DNA from: DATARH01 sp035648415
Lineage (GTDB): Bacteria > Pseudomonadota > Alphaproteobacteria > ATCC43930 > CGMCC-115725
Assembly (NCBI GenBank): GCA_035648415.1
Contig: DASRLO010000041.1
Location: 1-64,000, forward strand
Direction: 5' to 3'
Length of the DNA stretch: 64,000 bases
The position numbers were made by a program, and so were the translations under genes. Every line of letters begins with the position of its first letter. Positions within the stretch are counted from its first letter, which is position 1. Shown in pieces: positions 24,684-33,748 of the stretch. The notes under the pieces are model-generated. The model had not been told where the DNA came from and did not search any database. It saw only the letters and a list, made by a program, of their open reading frames with translations.

Positions 24684-27407
24684 GTGATCGCCGCGATTAT
24701 CGCCCGCCTTGTCGATTTCAGCCGTCGCCACGCCGCCGCCAACGCTATCGCGGCGGTGGTGCTTACGGTCCTCGCCGGCTGGTATGCGGCCGGACACCTG
24801 GCGATCAACACCGATATCGAGAAACTACTGCCGAGCGATCTGCCGTGGCGGCAAAACGAGATCGCGCTCGACCAGGCGTTTCCGCAGAACGCCAATCTGC
24901 TGGCGGTCGTGATCGACGGGGCCAACGGCGACATCGCCAACGACGCGGCGCAGCGCCTGGCCGACCGGCTCACGGCCGAGCCGCAGCTGTTCCGCAATGT
25001 GCGGCGGCCCGACGGCGGGCCGTTTTTCGACCGCAACGGGCTCCTCTATCTGTCGCTCGACGAGCTCGATGCGCTGTCGCAGCAGCTCGTCGCGGCGCAA
25101 CCGCTGATCGGCAGCCTCTCGGCCGACCCCAGCCTGCGGGGCCTGTTCGATACCCTCAAACTGTTCGTCGACGGCGCGACCCGCGGCGATTTCGAGATCG
25201 GTAAGCTCGATCCGACGCTGGTCAAGATCGCCGAAATCATCGAGAGCGTCGCCGCCGGCAAGCCGCAGAGCCTCTCGTGGCAGCAGGTGTTGACCGGCGC
25301 CAAGCCCAATCGGCGCGAGCTGCGCCATTTCGTGTTGGCGCAGCCGGTGCTCGATTACAGCGCGCTCGAACCGGGGCTCAAGGCGACCGAGGAAGTGCGC
25401 CGGGTCGCGCACGAACTGGGGTTGGAGCCGCAAGCCGGCGTGCGGGTGCGGATCACCGGCCCGGTCGCGCTCGACGACGAGCAGTTCGCGGCCTTGCAGC
25501 AAGGCGCGCTGCGCTCGATCCTGCTGTCGGTCGGGTCGGTTTGCGTCATCCTGCTCGTCGGGCTGCGCTCGCCTCGCCTGGTGCTGGCGATCCTCGCGAC
25601 GGTCACCGCGGGGCTGGTGCTGACCGCCGGTTTCGCGGCGCTGGTCATCGGCTCGTTGAACCTGGTTTCGGTGGCGTTCGGGGTTCTGTTCATCGGCCTC
25701 GCGGTCGATTTCAGTATCCAGTTCTCGATCCGCTACCGCGATCAGCGGCACCGTCTGGGCACGCTCGCCGCCGCGCTCGGCGCCGCCGCGACGACGATCG
25801 GACCCTCGCTGGCGCTGGCCGCCGCCGCGACCGCGATCGGTTTTCTCTCCTTCGTGCCGACCCCCTATGTCGGGGTGCGCGAATTGGGCTGGATCGCCGG
25901 CGCCGGCATGGTGATCGCGATCCTCCTCAATTTCCTGCTGCTGCCGGCGCTGCTGGCCCTGCTGCGGCCGCGCGCCGAGCCGGAAGCGATCGGCTTCGCT
26001 CGCGCCGCGCCGCTCGACCGCTGGCTGATGAGGCGCCGTCCGTGGGTCATCGCCGGGGCGGTTGTTTTGGCCGTCATCAGCCTCGCGCTGTTGCCGAGGG
26101 TGACGTTCGATTTCGACCCGCTCGACCTCAAGGACCCGAACAGCGAGGCGATGCAGACCGCGTTCGACCTGATGCGCGACCCGCAGACAACGCCCTATAC
26201 CGCCGAGATACTGGCGCCGTCGCTCGATGCGGCGACCGCGCTCGCCGACAAGATCGGCGGCCTGCCCGAGGTCGCGCAGGTCGTCACCGCCGCGAGCTTC
26301 ATCCCTTCGAATCAGGACAAGAAGCTCGCGATCCTCTCCGATCTGGCGCTGCTGGTGGGACCGAGCCTCGCGCCGGTCAGCAAGAAGGCGCCGCCGAGCG
26401 ATGCCGAGGTGATGGCGTCGATCGCCCAATGCCGCGACGCGCTCAAGACATTCGCCGCCGCCCACCCCGACGCCAAACCCGCCGCGCGCCTCGCCGAGGC
26501 GCTGGACAAGGCGGTCGCCCGAGGGCCGCAGACCGTCCCCGAGCTCGACAAGGCGCTGCTGTCCGGGCTGCTGCACCGGCTCGACCTGCTCGGCCAGCTG
26601 CTGCAGGCGAAGCCGATCGCGCTCGCCGATTTGCCCGCCGATTTGCGCGCGAGCTGGATCGCCCCGGACGGAGCGGCGCGGGTGGAGGTGTTCCCCACGG
26701 GCAATGCCCGCGACCCGGCGGTGCTGCGGGCGTTCGTCGCCGCCCTGCATCGCATCGCGCCGCAGGCCACCGGCGTCCCGGTGACGATCCAGGAATCGGG
26801 GCGTCTGATCAGCTCGTCGTTTGTCGAGGCCGGGATCATCGCGGTCATCGCAATCATCCTGCTGCTCGCAATGGTGCTGCGGCGGGCGCGCGATGTGGCG
26901 ATGGTCGTCGCGCCGCTGCTGCTCGCGGCGCTGTTGACCTTGGCGATCACCGTGATCGCCGGCATGAAGCTGAACTATGCCAACATCATCGCGCTGCCGC
27001 TGCTGCTCGGCATCGGCGTCGCCTTCGACATCTATTTCGTAATGAACTGGCGCGCCGGGCTGGGCGATCATCTGCAATCGTCGACCGCGCGCGGCGTCGT
27101 GTTCAGCGCGCTGACGACAATGTGCGCGTTCGGCAGCCTGATGCTGTCGCCCGACCCCGGCTCGGCCGAGATGGGCAAGCTGTTGACGGTGTCGCTGGCG
27201 ACGACGGTGTTCTGCACGCTCTTCGTGCTGCCCGCCCTGCTCGGGCCGGCTAGCGCGCCAGATCGCGGTAGCGCGCGAGACCCAGCCCAAGTTCCTCGAC
27301 CAGCCGGCGCACGCGCGGGCTCACCAGCGCCGCGAGCTCCTCGGCCTGGCGGTAGCCCGGGACCGAAGCGGAAGCGCCGGAAGCGGGGTGGCAATAAATC
27401 TCGCTGA
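24684..27407 (+). CDS. hpnN: HpnN, RND-family hopanoid transporter
   Basis: 907-residue RND/MMPL protein. TM1 (ANAIAAVVLTVLAGWYAAGHL) is followed by NTDIEKLLPSDLPWRQNE, the HpnN-type start of the first periplasmic domain; a five-helix block follows (about 280-450), then a second periplasmic domain and a second block ending at LFVLPALLG. HpnN moves hopanoids to the outer membrane (shown in Rhodopseudomonas palustris). GTG start with GAGG upstream. The last ~50 residues (basic, RPGGSPGPKRKRRKRGG) read across the 3' end of hpnK on the other strand, an unusual tail. Confidence 0.93.
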   Translation: MIAAIIARLVDFSRRHAAANAIAAVVLTVLAGWYAAGHLAINTDIEKLLPSDLPWRQNEIALDQAFPQNANLLAVVIDGANGDIANDAAQRLADRLTAEPQLFRNVRRPDGGPFFDRNGLLYLSLDELDALSQQLVAAQPLIGSLSADPSLRGLFDTLKLFVDGATRGDFEIGKLDPTLVKIAEIIESVAAGKPQSLSWQQVLTGAKPNRRELRHFVLAQPVLDYSALEPGLKATEEVRRVAHELGLEPQAGVRVRITGPVALDDEQFAALQQGALRSILLSVGSVCVILLVGLRSPRLVLAILATVTAGLVLTAGFAALVIGSLNLVSVAFGVLFIGLAVDFSIQFSIRYRDQRHRLGTLAAALGAAATTIGPSLALAAAATAIGFLSFVPTPYVGVRELGWIAGAGMVIAILLNFLLLPALLALLRPRAEPEAIGFARAAPLDRWLMRRRPWVIAGAVVLAVISLALLPRVTFDFDPLDLKDPNSEAMQTAFDLMRDPQTTPYTAEILAPSLDAATALADKIGGLPEVAQVVTAASFIPSNQDKKLAILSDLALLVGPSLAPVSKKAPPSDAEVMASIAQCRDALKTFAAAHPDAKPAARLAEALDKAVARGPQTVPELDKALLSGLLHRLDLLGQLLQAKPIALADLPADLRASWIAPDGAARVEVFPTGNARDPAVLRAFVAALHRIAPQATGVPVTIQESGRLISSSFVEAGIIAVIAIILLLAMVLRRARDVAMVVAPLLLAALLTLAITVIAGMKLNYANIIALPLLLGIGVAFDIYFVMNWRAGLGDHLQSSTARGVVFSALTTMCAFGSLMLSPDPGSAEMGKLLTVSLATTVFCTLFVLPALLGPASAPDRGSARDPAQVPRPAGARAGSPAPRAPRPGGSPGPKRKRRKRGGNKSR

Positions 27408-28092
27408 CCCCGCCCGGCAGATGCGGCAACAGAGCGAGCCAGCGGTGCTCGACCATCGCGCCACTCCAGGCGAGGCCGAAAACCTGCTCGTTGCGCATGA
27501 GCCCGGCGCGGTCGAGCCGCCGGCGCAGCGATGCGATAACCGGCGACCAGGCCGGCGCCCTTCGCGGTTCGTCGGGAAAGGCGCGGCGCAGCGGCTCGGC
27601 CGGCTCGTCCGGCAGGCGCACCGCGCGCAGGCCGTAATCGCCGCCGATCGCGACGACAAGGCGGCCGACGGTCGGATGCAAATGAATGTGCTTGTGGCCG
27701 TTGATGTGGTCGAGCGGGAGGCCGGTGGCGCGGAATGCCTCGAACTGGGCGCGGATCTCGGCGGCGAGCTGGCGTCGCGCGGCGGGCGAGAAATAGAAGC
27801 GGAAACCGGCGCGCACCATGTTCGGGTCGAACTTGCCGTCGCCGCCGACCAGCGCCGGCACCGCGCTCGCCGGCAGCACCGGCGCCCCGTCCGCCAGCAC
27901 CAGATGCAGTCCGACGCCGAGCGCCGGCAGAAGCCGCGCCCGCGCCACGGCATCGCCGGCGCCGGGCGCGCCGACCATCAGGCTCGCGGTCGTCAGGATG
28001 CCGTCGCGGTGGGCTTGTTCGACCGCCGCGTTGACCGCGAGGTCGCGGCCGAAATCGTCAGCGCAAACGATGAGCTGTCGCAGGGTTGCCAT
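27250..28092 (-). CDS. hpnK: HpnK, hopanoid deacetylase (YdjC/ChbG family)
   Basis: 280 residues. YdjC fold: QLIVCADDFGRDLAVNAAV with the metal-binding Asp pair, GILTTASLMVGAPGAGDAV, GVGLHLVLADGAPVLP with His, and LDHINGHKHIHLHPTV with the metal His cluster. In the accepted pathway HpnK removes the acetyl group from GlcNAc-bacteriohopanetetrol. Overlaps hpnN tail-to-tail by 158 bp. Reads with hpnI and hpnJ, 79 bp after hpnJ. Confidence 0.93.
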   Translation of the reverse strand: MATLRQLIVCADDFGRDLAVNAAVEQAHRDGILTTASLMVGAPGAGDAVARARLLPALGVGLHLVLADGAPVLPASAVPALVGGDGKFDPNMVRAGFRFYFSPAARRQLAAEIRAQFEAFRATGLPLDHINGHKHIHLHPTVGRLVVAIGGDYGLRAVRLPDEPAEPLRRAFPDEPRRAPAWSPVIASLRRRLDRAGLMRNEQVFGLAWSGAMVEHRWLALLPHLPGGVSEIYCHPASGASASVPGYRQAEELAALVSPRVRRLVEELGLGLARYRDLAR

Positions 28093-28171
28093 GGGAGGTT
28101 GCGGTAACGCTTGCCGGCGCGCAGCGCCACTTATTTTGCGGCTCCGCCGCGATCACCGCCGGGATGGAGAA

Positions 28172-29599
28172 TCAGCCCGCCATCTCGCGGTGGCGCAGGA
28201 ACTGGAAGAATTCGACGCCTTCGCGCAGCCGGCGGCGCATCATCTCGGGGCTCTTCAGCATCTCGCCGACCAAGGAGGCGATCTTCTTCCGGCGGAAATA
28301 GAAGCGCTTGTAGAAGGTCTCGACCGAATCGAAGATTTCGGTGTGCGAGAGATGCTCGTAATGCAGCGGCGCGATCTGCACGCCGCGATCGTCGATCAAC
28401 TCGGCATGCGCGGTATCGAGCCAGCCGTTCTCGACCGCCTGGCGGTAGAGCTCGGTGCCGGGATAGGGCGCGGCCAGCGACACCTGGATCGTGTGCGGGT
28501 TGATGTCGGCGGCAAAGTTGATGGTTTCCTCGATCGTCTCCTTGGTCTCGCCGGGGAGGCCGAGGATGAAGGTGCCATGGATCGTGATGCCGAGCTCGTG
28601 GCAATCCTTGGTGAAGCGGCGCGCGACGTCGACCCGCATGCCCTTCTTGATGTTGTAGAGGATCTGCTGATTGCCGGTCTCGTAGCCGACCAAAAGCAGG
28701 CGCAGCCCGTTGTCGCGCAGCACTTCGAGCGTCGCGCGCGGCACGTTGGCCTTGGCGTTGCACGACCACATGACGCCCAGTTTGCCGAGCTCCTTGGCAA
28801 TCGCCTCGGCGCGCGGCAGGTTGTCGGTAAAGGTGTCGTCGTCGAAGAAGAACTCCTTGACCTGCGGGAAGGAGTCCTTCGCCCGGCGGATCTCCTCGAC
28901 CACATGCGCGACGCTGCGCACCCGGTAGCGGTGCCCGCCCACCGTCTGCGGCCACAGGCAGAAGGTGCAGCGCGACTTGCAGCCGCGTCCGGTGTAGAGC
29001 GACACGTAAGGGTGCTTGAGATAGCCGATAAAGTAGTCCTCGATCCGCAGGTCGCGCTTGTAGACCTCGGTCACGAACGGCAGCTCGTCCATGTTTTCCA
29101 GGATCGCGCGCTCGCGGTTGTGGATCGGCGCCCCGTCCGGCCCGCGATAGCTGAGCCCGTCGATATCGGCAAAGGCGCGGCCCTCGGCGACTTGCTTGAT
29201 CGTGAAGTCGAATTCCTCACGGGCGACGAAATCGACCGCGCTCGACGCGGTGAGGCTGGCATCCGGCTCGACCGCGACCTTGGCGCCGACGAAGCCGATC
29301 TTGAGCTTGGGGTTGGCGTCCTTCAGCGCCTCGGCGACCTTGACGTCGCTGGCGAAAGACGGGGTCGAGGTGTGCATCACCGCCAGCTCGTAGTCGCCCG
29401 CCTGCCGCAGCACGGCATCGAGCCGCAGCCGCGCGGGCGGAGCGTCGATCAGCTTCGAATCCGGCACCAGCGCGGCCGGCTGGGCGAGCCAGGTCGGAAA
29501 CCAGAACGAGCGGATCTCGCGCTTGGCCTGATAGCGCGAGCCGGCGCCGCCGTCGAACCCGTCAAACGACGGCGGCTGCAGGAACAAGGTTTTCATCAT
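28172..29599 (-). CDS. hpnJ: HpnJ, hopanoid radical SAM enzyme
   Basis: About 475 residues. N-terminal B12-binding-like domain (KTLFLQPPSFDGFDGGAGSR to about 150), radical SAM core with the 4Fe-4S motif GRGCKSRCTFCLWPQ (C-x3-C-x2-C), then LLLVGYETGNQQILYNIKKG and FILGLPGETKETIEETINFA. HpnJ carries out the ring contraction giving the bacteriohopanetetrol cyclitol ether (from work in Burkholderia). ATG at 29599 overlaps the hpnI stop (TGATG); the adjacent ATG at 29596 and GTG at 29602 are alternatives. Confidence 0.94.
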   Translation of the reverse strand: MMKTLFLQPPSFDGFDGGAGSRYQAKREIRSFWFPTWLAQPAALVPDSKLIDAPPARLRLDAVLRQAGDYELAVMHTSTPSFASDVKVAEALKDANPKLKIGFVGAKVAVEPDASLTASSAVDFVAREEFDFTIKQVAEGRAFADIDGLSYRGPDGAPIHNRERAILENMDELPFVTEVYKRDLRIEDYFIGYLKHPYVSLYTGRGCKSRCTFCLWPQTVGGHRYRVRSVAHVVEEIRRAKDSFPQVKEFFFDDDTFTDNLPRAEAIAKELGKLGVMWSCNAKANVPRATLEVLRDNGLRLLLVGYETGNQQILYNIKKGMRVDVARRFTKDCHELGITIHGTFILGLPGETKETIEETINFAADINPHTIQVSLAAPYPGTELYRQAVENGWLDTAHAELIDDRGVQIAPLHYEHLSHTEIFDSVETFYKRFYFRRKKIASLVGEMLKSPEMMRRRLREGVEFFQFLRHREMAG

Positions 29600-30732
29600 C
29601 ACTCGCCGTCTCTTTCAACAATGATTCGTCCGCTCGCCTCGATACGGAACAACTGGTCGTGCCACGATACGGTGCGCCCGCAGAAGCTGCCGATAAACAC
29701 CGCGAACGACAACAGGTCGCGCAGCGGCAGCAGCCATAATCCGGCGGTCGGCAGGCGCAATCTGTGGGCAATCGCCCCCGCCGACGCCCAGCGCAACAGG
29801 CAGGACATCGCGAGAAACCCGAGCGAGGTCAAGCTGAAACCGCAGGCGATGGCGGCGAGCGCCGCGATCGCCACGCCATGCGTGATGACGGAACCGGCAA
29901 AGCCGAGCGGCACCATCAACCGCACCGTGCGCGCCCAGCGCAATTCGTGCTGCCACAGGCATTTGAAACTGCGCTCGGAAACGGACGTTTCGACCACATA
30001 AGGCGACAACGCGATCGCAAAGCCAGCGGCGCGCACCGCGGCGCCGATGCGGTGGTCGTCGGCGAGCTCGTCGCGGACCACCGCGAGGCCGCCGATTTTT
30101 TCCAGCACCGCGCGGCGCAGCGCGATCGTCGCGCCGAAGCAGCCGCCGCCGGCGCGCAGCGCCTCGCCCAGCAAGGCGCTCGGCAGAAACCCGAAATTGA
30201 TGTGCAGCGCGCCCAGCCGCGACCACAACCCGCCGGTCGGCAAGCCTCTGTAGAGGCAGGTGACCAGGCCGGTCGCCGGGTCGCGCAGCGGCGCCGTGAC
30301 GGTCGCGAGGTAGTCGCGGCCGACGCGCATATCGCTGTCCGCGAAGACCAGGATGTCGTGTCGGGCCGCCGGCAGCATGTTGACGAGATTGGCGACCTTG
30401 AGGTTGCGGCCGCTGACGCGCGAATCGACGACAAGTTCGATATCGCATTCGGGATGATCGGCGATCAGCGACCGCGCGATCGGCAGCGCGCCATCGGCGG
30501 GGCTGCGCACCCCAAAGACGATCTGCATCGCCGGATAGTCCTGCTCGACAAACGACCGCAGGTTCTCCGCGAGGTCGGGCTCAGCTCCGTAGAGCGGCTT
30601 CAAAACCGATACGGGCGGCTGCTCGCCGGCCAGGGCAGCGCGTCGCCGGGCGAACCGGATCGCGGCGATAACGGTTCCCAGAAGGTAGGTCCAGACCGGG
30701 ACCAGCACGAGAGCGAGGACCACCAACATCAT
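29599..30732 (-). CDS. hpnI: HpnI, hopanoid glycosyltransferase
   Basis: About 377 residues. N-terminal helix MMLVVLALVLVPVWTYLLG, GT2 catalytic domain with PVSVLKPLYGAEPDLAENL, DxD motif in LVFADSDMRVG, RAGGGCFGATIALRRAVLEK and the Q/R-x-x-R-W-like QHELRWARTV, then C-terminal membrane helices. HpnI adds N-acetylglucosamine to bacteriohopanetetrol. The frame is open to a TTG at 30792 and has a Met at 30768; 30732 is chosen because the family begins at the membrane helix, though no strong ribosome site is seen at any of them. Confidence 0.9.
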   Translation of the reverse strand: MMLVVLALVLVPVWTYLLGTVIAAIRFARRRAALAGEQPPVSVLKPLYGAEPDLAENLRSFVEQDYPAMQIVFGVRSPADGALPIARSLIADHPECDIELVVDSRVSGRNLKVANLVNMLPAARHDILVFADSDMRVGRDYLATVTAPLRDPATGLVTCLYRGLPTGGLWSRLGALHINFGFLPSALLGEALRAGGGCFGATIALRRAVLEKIGGLAVVRDELADDHRIGAAVRAAGFAIALSPYVVETSVSERSFKCLWQHELRWARTVRLMVPLGFAGSVITHGVAIAALAAIACGFSLTSLGFLAMSCLLRWASAGAIAHRLRLPTAGLWLLPLRDLLSFAVFIGSFCGRTVSWHDQLFRIEASGRIIVERDGE

Positions 30733-30853
30733 GTAAAGCCACTCAATCCTAAACGCATCGCACCGCATAGTGTTTTGCGGTTGCGTTCGCAAACGGGATT
30801 GTCAACGATGCCGCCGCGGCACCACCAATCAGCCCGAGCCCCGAGCATTTTTT

Positions 30854-31963
30854 GTGAAATTTAATCGATCCTCCCGGATTGCCGTTTGGGCTGCCGGAGC
30901 GGCCACACTCGCCAGTCTTTCCCTGAGCGGCTGCGCCGCGCCGCCGAGCGATCCCGCCGCGCGCGCCGCGTTCGAGCGGACCGGCGACCCGCTCGAGCCG
31001 CTCAATCGCAAAACGTTCGAGCTCAATCAGCTCCTCGACCGGCTGCTGCTGCGCCCCATCGCCAAAGCCTATGTCGTTGCCGTGCCGGACGATGCCCGCA
31101 AGGCCGTCCACCACGTGCTCGACAACATGAAGGAGCCGACCCTCTTCTTCAACAACCTGCTGCAGGGCGAATTCAAGCGCGCCGGCATCTCGCTTGGCCG
31201 GTTTGTCGTCAATTCGACGGTCGGGTTCGGCGGCATGGCCGACGCCATGACCTTGAGCGGCGTCGAGCGCCAACCCGCCGATTTCGGCCAGACGCTGTTC
31301 GTGTGGGGCGTGCCTTCCGGACCGTATCTGGTCCTGCCGGTCCTCGGTCCGACCAACCCGCGCGACGCGATCGGCAGCACCGTCGATTCCTATGCCGACC
31401 CCTTCACGATTGTCGCCAACGACTACGGCGTGACCGAGCTGCTCACCAGCCGGTTACTCATCGGCGGCGTGGACGAACGCGCCGGCGTGCTCGACGAGCT
31501 CGACGATCTTGAGAAAAACTCGGTCGATTTTTATGCCGAGCTGCGCAGCCTGGCGCAGCAGCACCGGGATGCCGAACTGCGCCACGGCAAGGCTCCCGAG
31601 GCCGCTCCAGGACTTTACGACGACCCCAATCAACCCGCTCCCGCGCCGAGCCGGTCGCCCGCGGGCCCTCCGGCGAAATCGGGGGCGGGGACGAGCGGTC
31701 CGCGATCAAGCGACAGGGCGCCGTCCGCGACCCGTACCAATCCGCGGCCCTCGCCCCATCTGGCGGCGGCAAGGCTCGATGTGGCTGCAACCGCCGCGAG
31801 GCAAGCCGCGACGTTTATACCCGCGGCTGCTTCCGCGCCGAACCCATCTCCGCCGCGCCCCGAACCAGAAGCGTCCGCCCCCGATGCCAAAGCGGCGGCG
31901 CAAATCGCCGCGTTCCTGCCGGATACCCGCGGCCTCGATTTCGCCGAGGGGCCGGCGCGCTGA
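30854..31963 (+). CDS. mlaA: MlaA (VacJ) family outer-membrane lipoprotein
   Basis: About 369 residues from a GTG at 30854. Lipoprotein signal: VKFNRSSRIAVWAAGAATLA then LSLSGCAAPP (lipobox LSGC). Core blocks RTGDPLEPLNRKTFELNQLL, NMKEPTLFFNNLLQGEFK, NSTVGFGGMADAM, and WGVPSGPYLVLPVLGPTNPR are MlaA hallmarks. MlaA removes phospholipid from the outer leaflet of the outer membrane. The last ~100 residues are a Pro/Ala-rich disordered tail, longer than usual. Placed between hpnI and hpnM, it suggests a lipid-traffic role alongside hopanoid export. Confidence 0.9.
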   Translation: MKFNRSSRIAVWAAGAATLASLSLSGCAAPPSDPAARAAFERTGDPLEPLNRKTFELNQLLDRLLLRPIAKAYVVAVPDDARKAVHHVLDNMKEPTLFFNNLLQGEFKRAGISLGRFVVNSTVGFGGMADAMTLSGVERQPADFGQTLFVWGVPSGPYLVLPVLGPTNPRDAIGSTVDSYADPFTIVANDYGVTELLTSRLLIGGVDERAGVLDELDDLEKNSVDFYAELRSLAQQHRDAELRHGKAPEAAPGLYDDPNQPAPAPSRSPAGPPAKSGAGTSGPRSSDRAPSATRTNPRPSPHLAAARLDVAATAARQAATFIPAAASAPNPSPPRPEPEASAPDAKAAAQIAAFLPDTRGLDFAEGPAR

Positions 31964-31978
31964 CCGCCGATTCGCCGC

Positions 31979-32593
31979 TCAGCCGGTGTGCAACGCGGAA
32001 GTGCGCTGTTCGAGCAGCTTCACCAGCCCGTCCGCGCCGCTCTGCCGCATGACCCCCATAAACTCGGAACGGCGCGTCGCCAATTCGCTGATCGTCCCGC
32101 TCAGATAGATGTCGATGACTTGCCATGTCCCCGCGGCGGTTTGGCGCATCAGGTAATTGAGCGCCACCTTGTCGCCGTCCGACTTGACCAGCGTCGTCTG
32201 CACCAGAGCCCCGTTGGGGTTGGCCGCCGGAGTCGGATCGACGTTGAAGCGTTCGCCGTTGTAGTCGTCGAAGCGGTTGGCGTAGACCGAGATCGTGTAG
32301 CGCGAGAAGGCGTCGGTCAGGGCCTGCTGCTGAGGCGGCTGGAGCTTGGTCCAGTCCGGGCCGACCGACAGCCGGGTCATCAGGGGAAGGTTATAGGCCT
32401 GGGTGACCGCCGGAACGAGGCGCTGATAGCGCTGGTCGAAGGACAGGCGCTTTGCTTCTTTCATCACCGACAGCAAAGCGTCGTAGAAATGCTGGATCAC
32501 CGCGGGCGCTCCGGCATCGGCAGCCGAAGCCGGCCGCAGGGCCAGCGCCAGCGGCAGGGCAGATGACAAAATCGTGCGTCTTGAAATCGGCAT
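31979..32593 (-). CDS. hpnM: HpnM, MlaC/Ttg2-type hopanoid-associated periplasmic protein
   Basis: 204 residues. The N-terminus MPISRRTILSSALPLALALR is a signal peptide with a twin-Arg pair, so Tat export is possible. The mature protein has the MlaC/Ttg2 fold: VIQHFYDALLSVMKEAK, YNLPLMTRLSVGPDWTKL, AFSRYTISVYANRF, VIDIYLSGTISELATRRSEF. MlaC-like proteins ferry lipid across the periplasm; HpnM is the hopanoid-linked member. Convergent with mlaA (15 bp apart). Confidence 0.88.
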   Translation of the reverse strand: MPISRRTILSSALPLALALRPASAADAGAPAVIQHFYDALLSVMKEAKRLSFDQRYQRLVPAVTQAYNLPLMTRLSVGPDWTKLQPPQQQALTDAFSRYTISVYANRFDDYNGERFNVDPTPAANPNGALVQTTLVKSDGDKVALNYLMRQTAAGTWQVIDIYLSGTISELATRRSEFMGVMRQSGADGLVKLLEQRTSALHTG

Positions 32594-32765
32594 GGGCGCT
32601 CGTCAGTTAATCTTCGGTATGCGGTAGTGATAGCAAAATCGGCCGCCGGACGGCGACCAAAAGCATGCCCTCCTCGCGTGATTTGCATAGGAGTGCCGCC
32701 GGTGATTGCGCGGAAGGCGTCAGTATGGCAGGGATAACGGCGAACGGCCGGAGTAGCGAGACCCG

Positions 32766-33722
32766 ATGATCCGAGTAGTCCTGGCCCAGCCTCGCGGGTT
32801 TTGCGCCGGCGTCGAGCGCGCGATCGAGATCGTCGAGCGCGCGATCGAGAAGTACGGGCCGCCGATCTACGTCCGCCACGAGATCGTGCACAACCGGCAC
32901 GTCGTCGAGCGGCTGCGCGCCAAGGGTGCGCGGTTCGTCGACGAGATCGACGAGATTCCGCCGGGCGCGGTGACGATCTTCAGCGCGCACGGCGTCGCCA
33001 GCGCGATCGAGACGCGCGCCGGCGAGCGCGGCCTGCCGGTCATCGACGCGACCTGCCCGCTGGTCTCGAAAGTGCACATCGAAGGCCAGCGCTATGCCAA
33101 CCAGGGGCGCGAGATCATCCTGATCGGCCATGCCGGACATCCCGAGATCGAAGGTACGATGGGCCGCATCACCGGCAAGGTGCATCTGATCTCGCGGCCT
33201 GAAGAGGTCGCCGCGCTCAAGGTCGGCAACCCCGAGAAACTCGCCTTCATCACCCAGACGACCCTCTCGGTCGACGACACCCGCGCCGTCATCGAGGCGC
33301 TGAAGGCGCGGTTTCCGGGAATCGTCGGCCCCGACACCAAGGACATCTGTTACGCGACCCAGAACCGTCAGCGCGCGACGCTGGAGCTGGCGAAGATCGT
33401 CGAAATGGTGCTGGTGGTCGGCGCGCCGAACAGCTCGAACTCGAACCGCCTGCGCGAAATCGCCGCCGAGTTCGGCGTGCCGAGCTATCTGATCGAGGAC
33501 GCGAAAGCGCTCGACCCGCGCTGGCTCGAAGGCGTCTCGGCGGTCGGCATCACCGCCGGCGCCTCGGCCCCCGACGAGCTCGTCGACGACCTCGTCGAGC
33601 GGTTGCGCCAGATGGACGAGATCGAAATTCAGCGGCTTTCCGGCGTCACCGAGAATGTCCGCTTCCGCATGCCCTCGCAGCTCGCCGAGCCGCCCCTGGA
33701 GCCTTTGGGCGCCGGCGACTGA
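32766..33722 (+). CDS. ispH: IspH, 4-hydroxy-3-methylbut-2-enyl diphosphate reductase
   Basis: 318 residues. Last step of the MEP pathway, reducing HMBPP to IPP and DMAPP with a 4Fe-4S cluster. Ligands: Cys13 in LAQPRGFCAGVERAI, Cys in DATCPLVSKVH, Cys in DICYATQNRQ. Substrate residues HEIVHNRHVV, AHGVA and GHAGHPEIEG are present, as is VVGAPNSSNSNRL. Followed at 26 bp by hpnH, so isoprenoid supply is probably co-expressed with hopanoid synthesis. Confidence 0.97.
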   Translation: MIRVVLAQPRGFCAGVERAIEIVERAIEKYGPPIYVRHEIVHNRHVVERLRAKGARFVDEIDEIPPGAVTIFSAHGVASAIETRAGERGLPVIDATCPLVSKVHIEGQRYANQGREIILIGHAGHPEIEGTMGRITGKVHLISRPEEVAALKVGNPEKLAFITQTTLSVDDTRAVIEALKARFPGIVGPDTKDICYATQNRQRATLELAKIVEMVLVVGAPNSSNSNRLREIAAEFGVPSYLIEDAKALDPRWLEGVSAVGITAGASAPDELVDDLVERLRQMDEIEIQRLSGVTENVRFRMPSQLAEPPLEPLGAGD

Positions 33723-33748
33723 CCGTTTTTCTCAATCGGGGACTCAAT

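Noticed and set aside
24825..27290. Minus-strand open frame of 821 codons opposite hpnN
   Set aside because: Arg/Gln/Asp-rich, no domain, and exactly opposite a well-identified gene: a GC-bias shadow.
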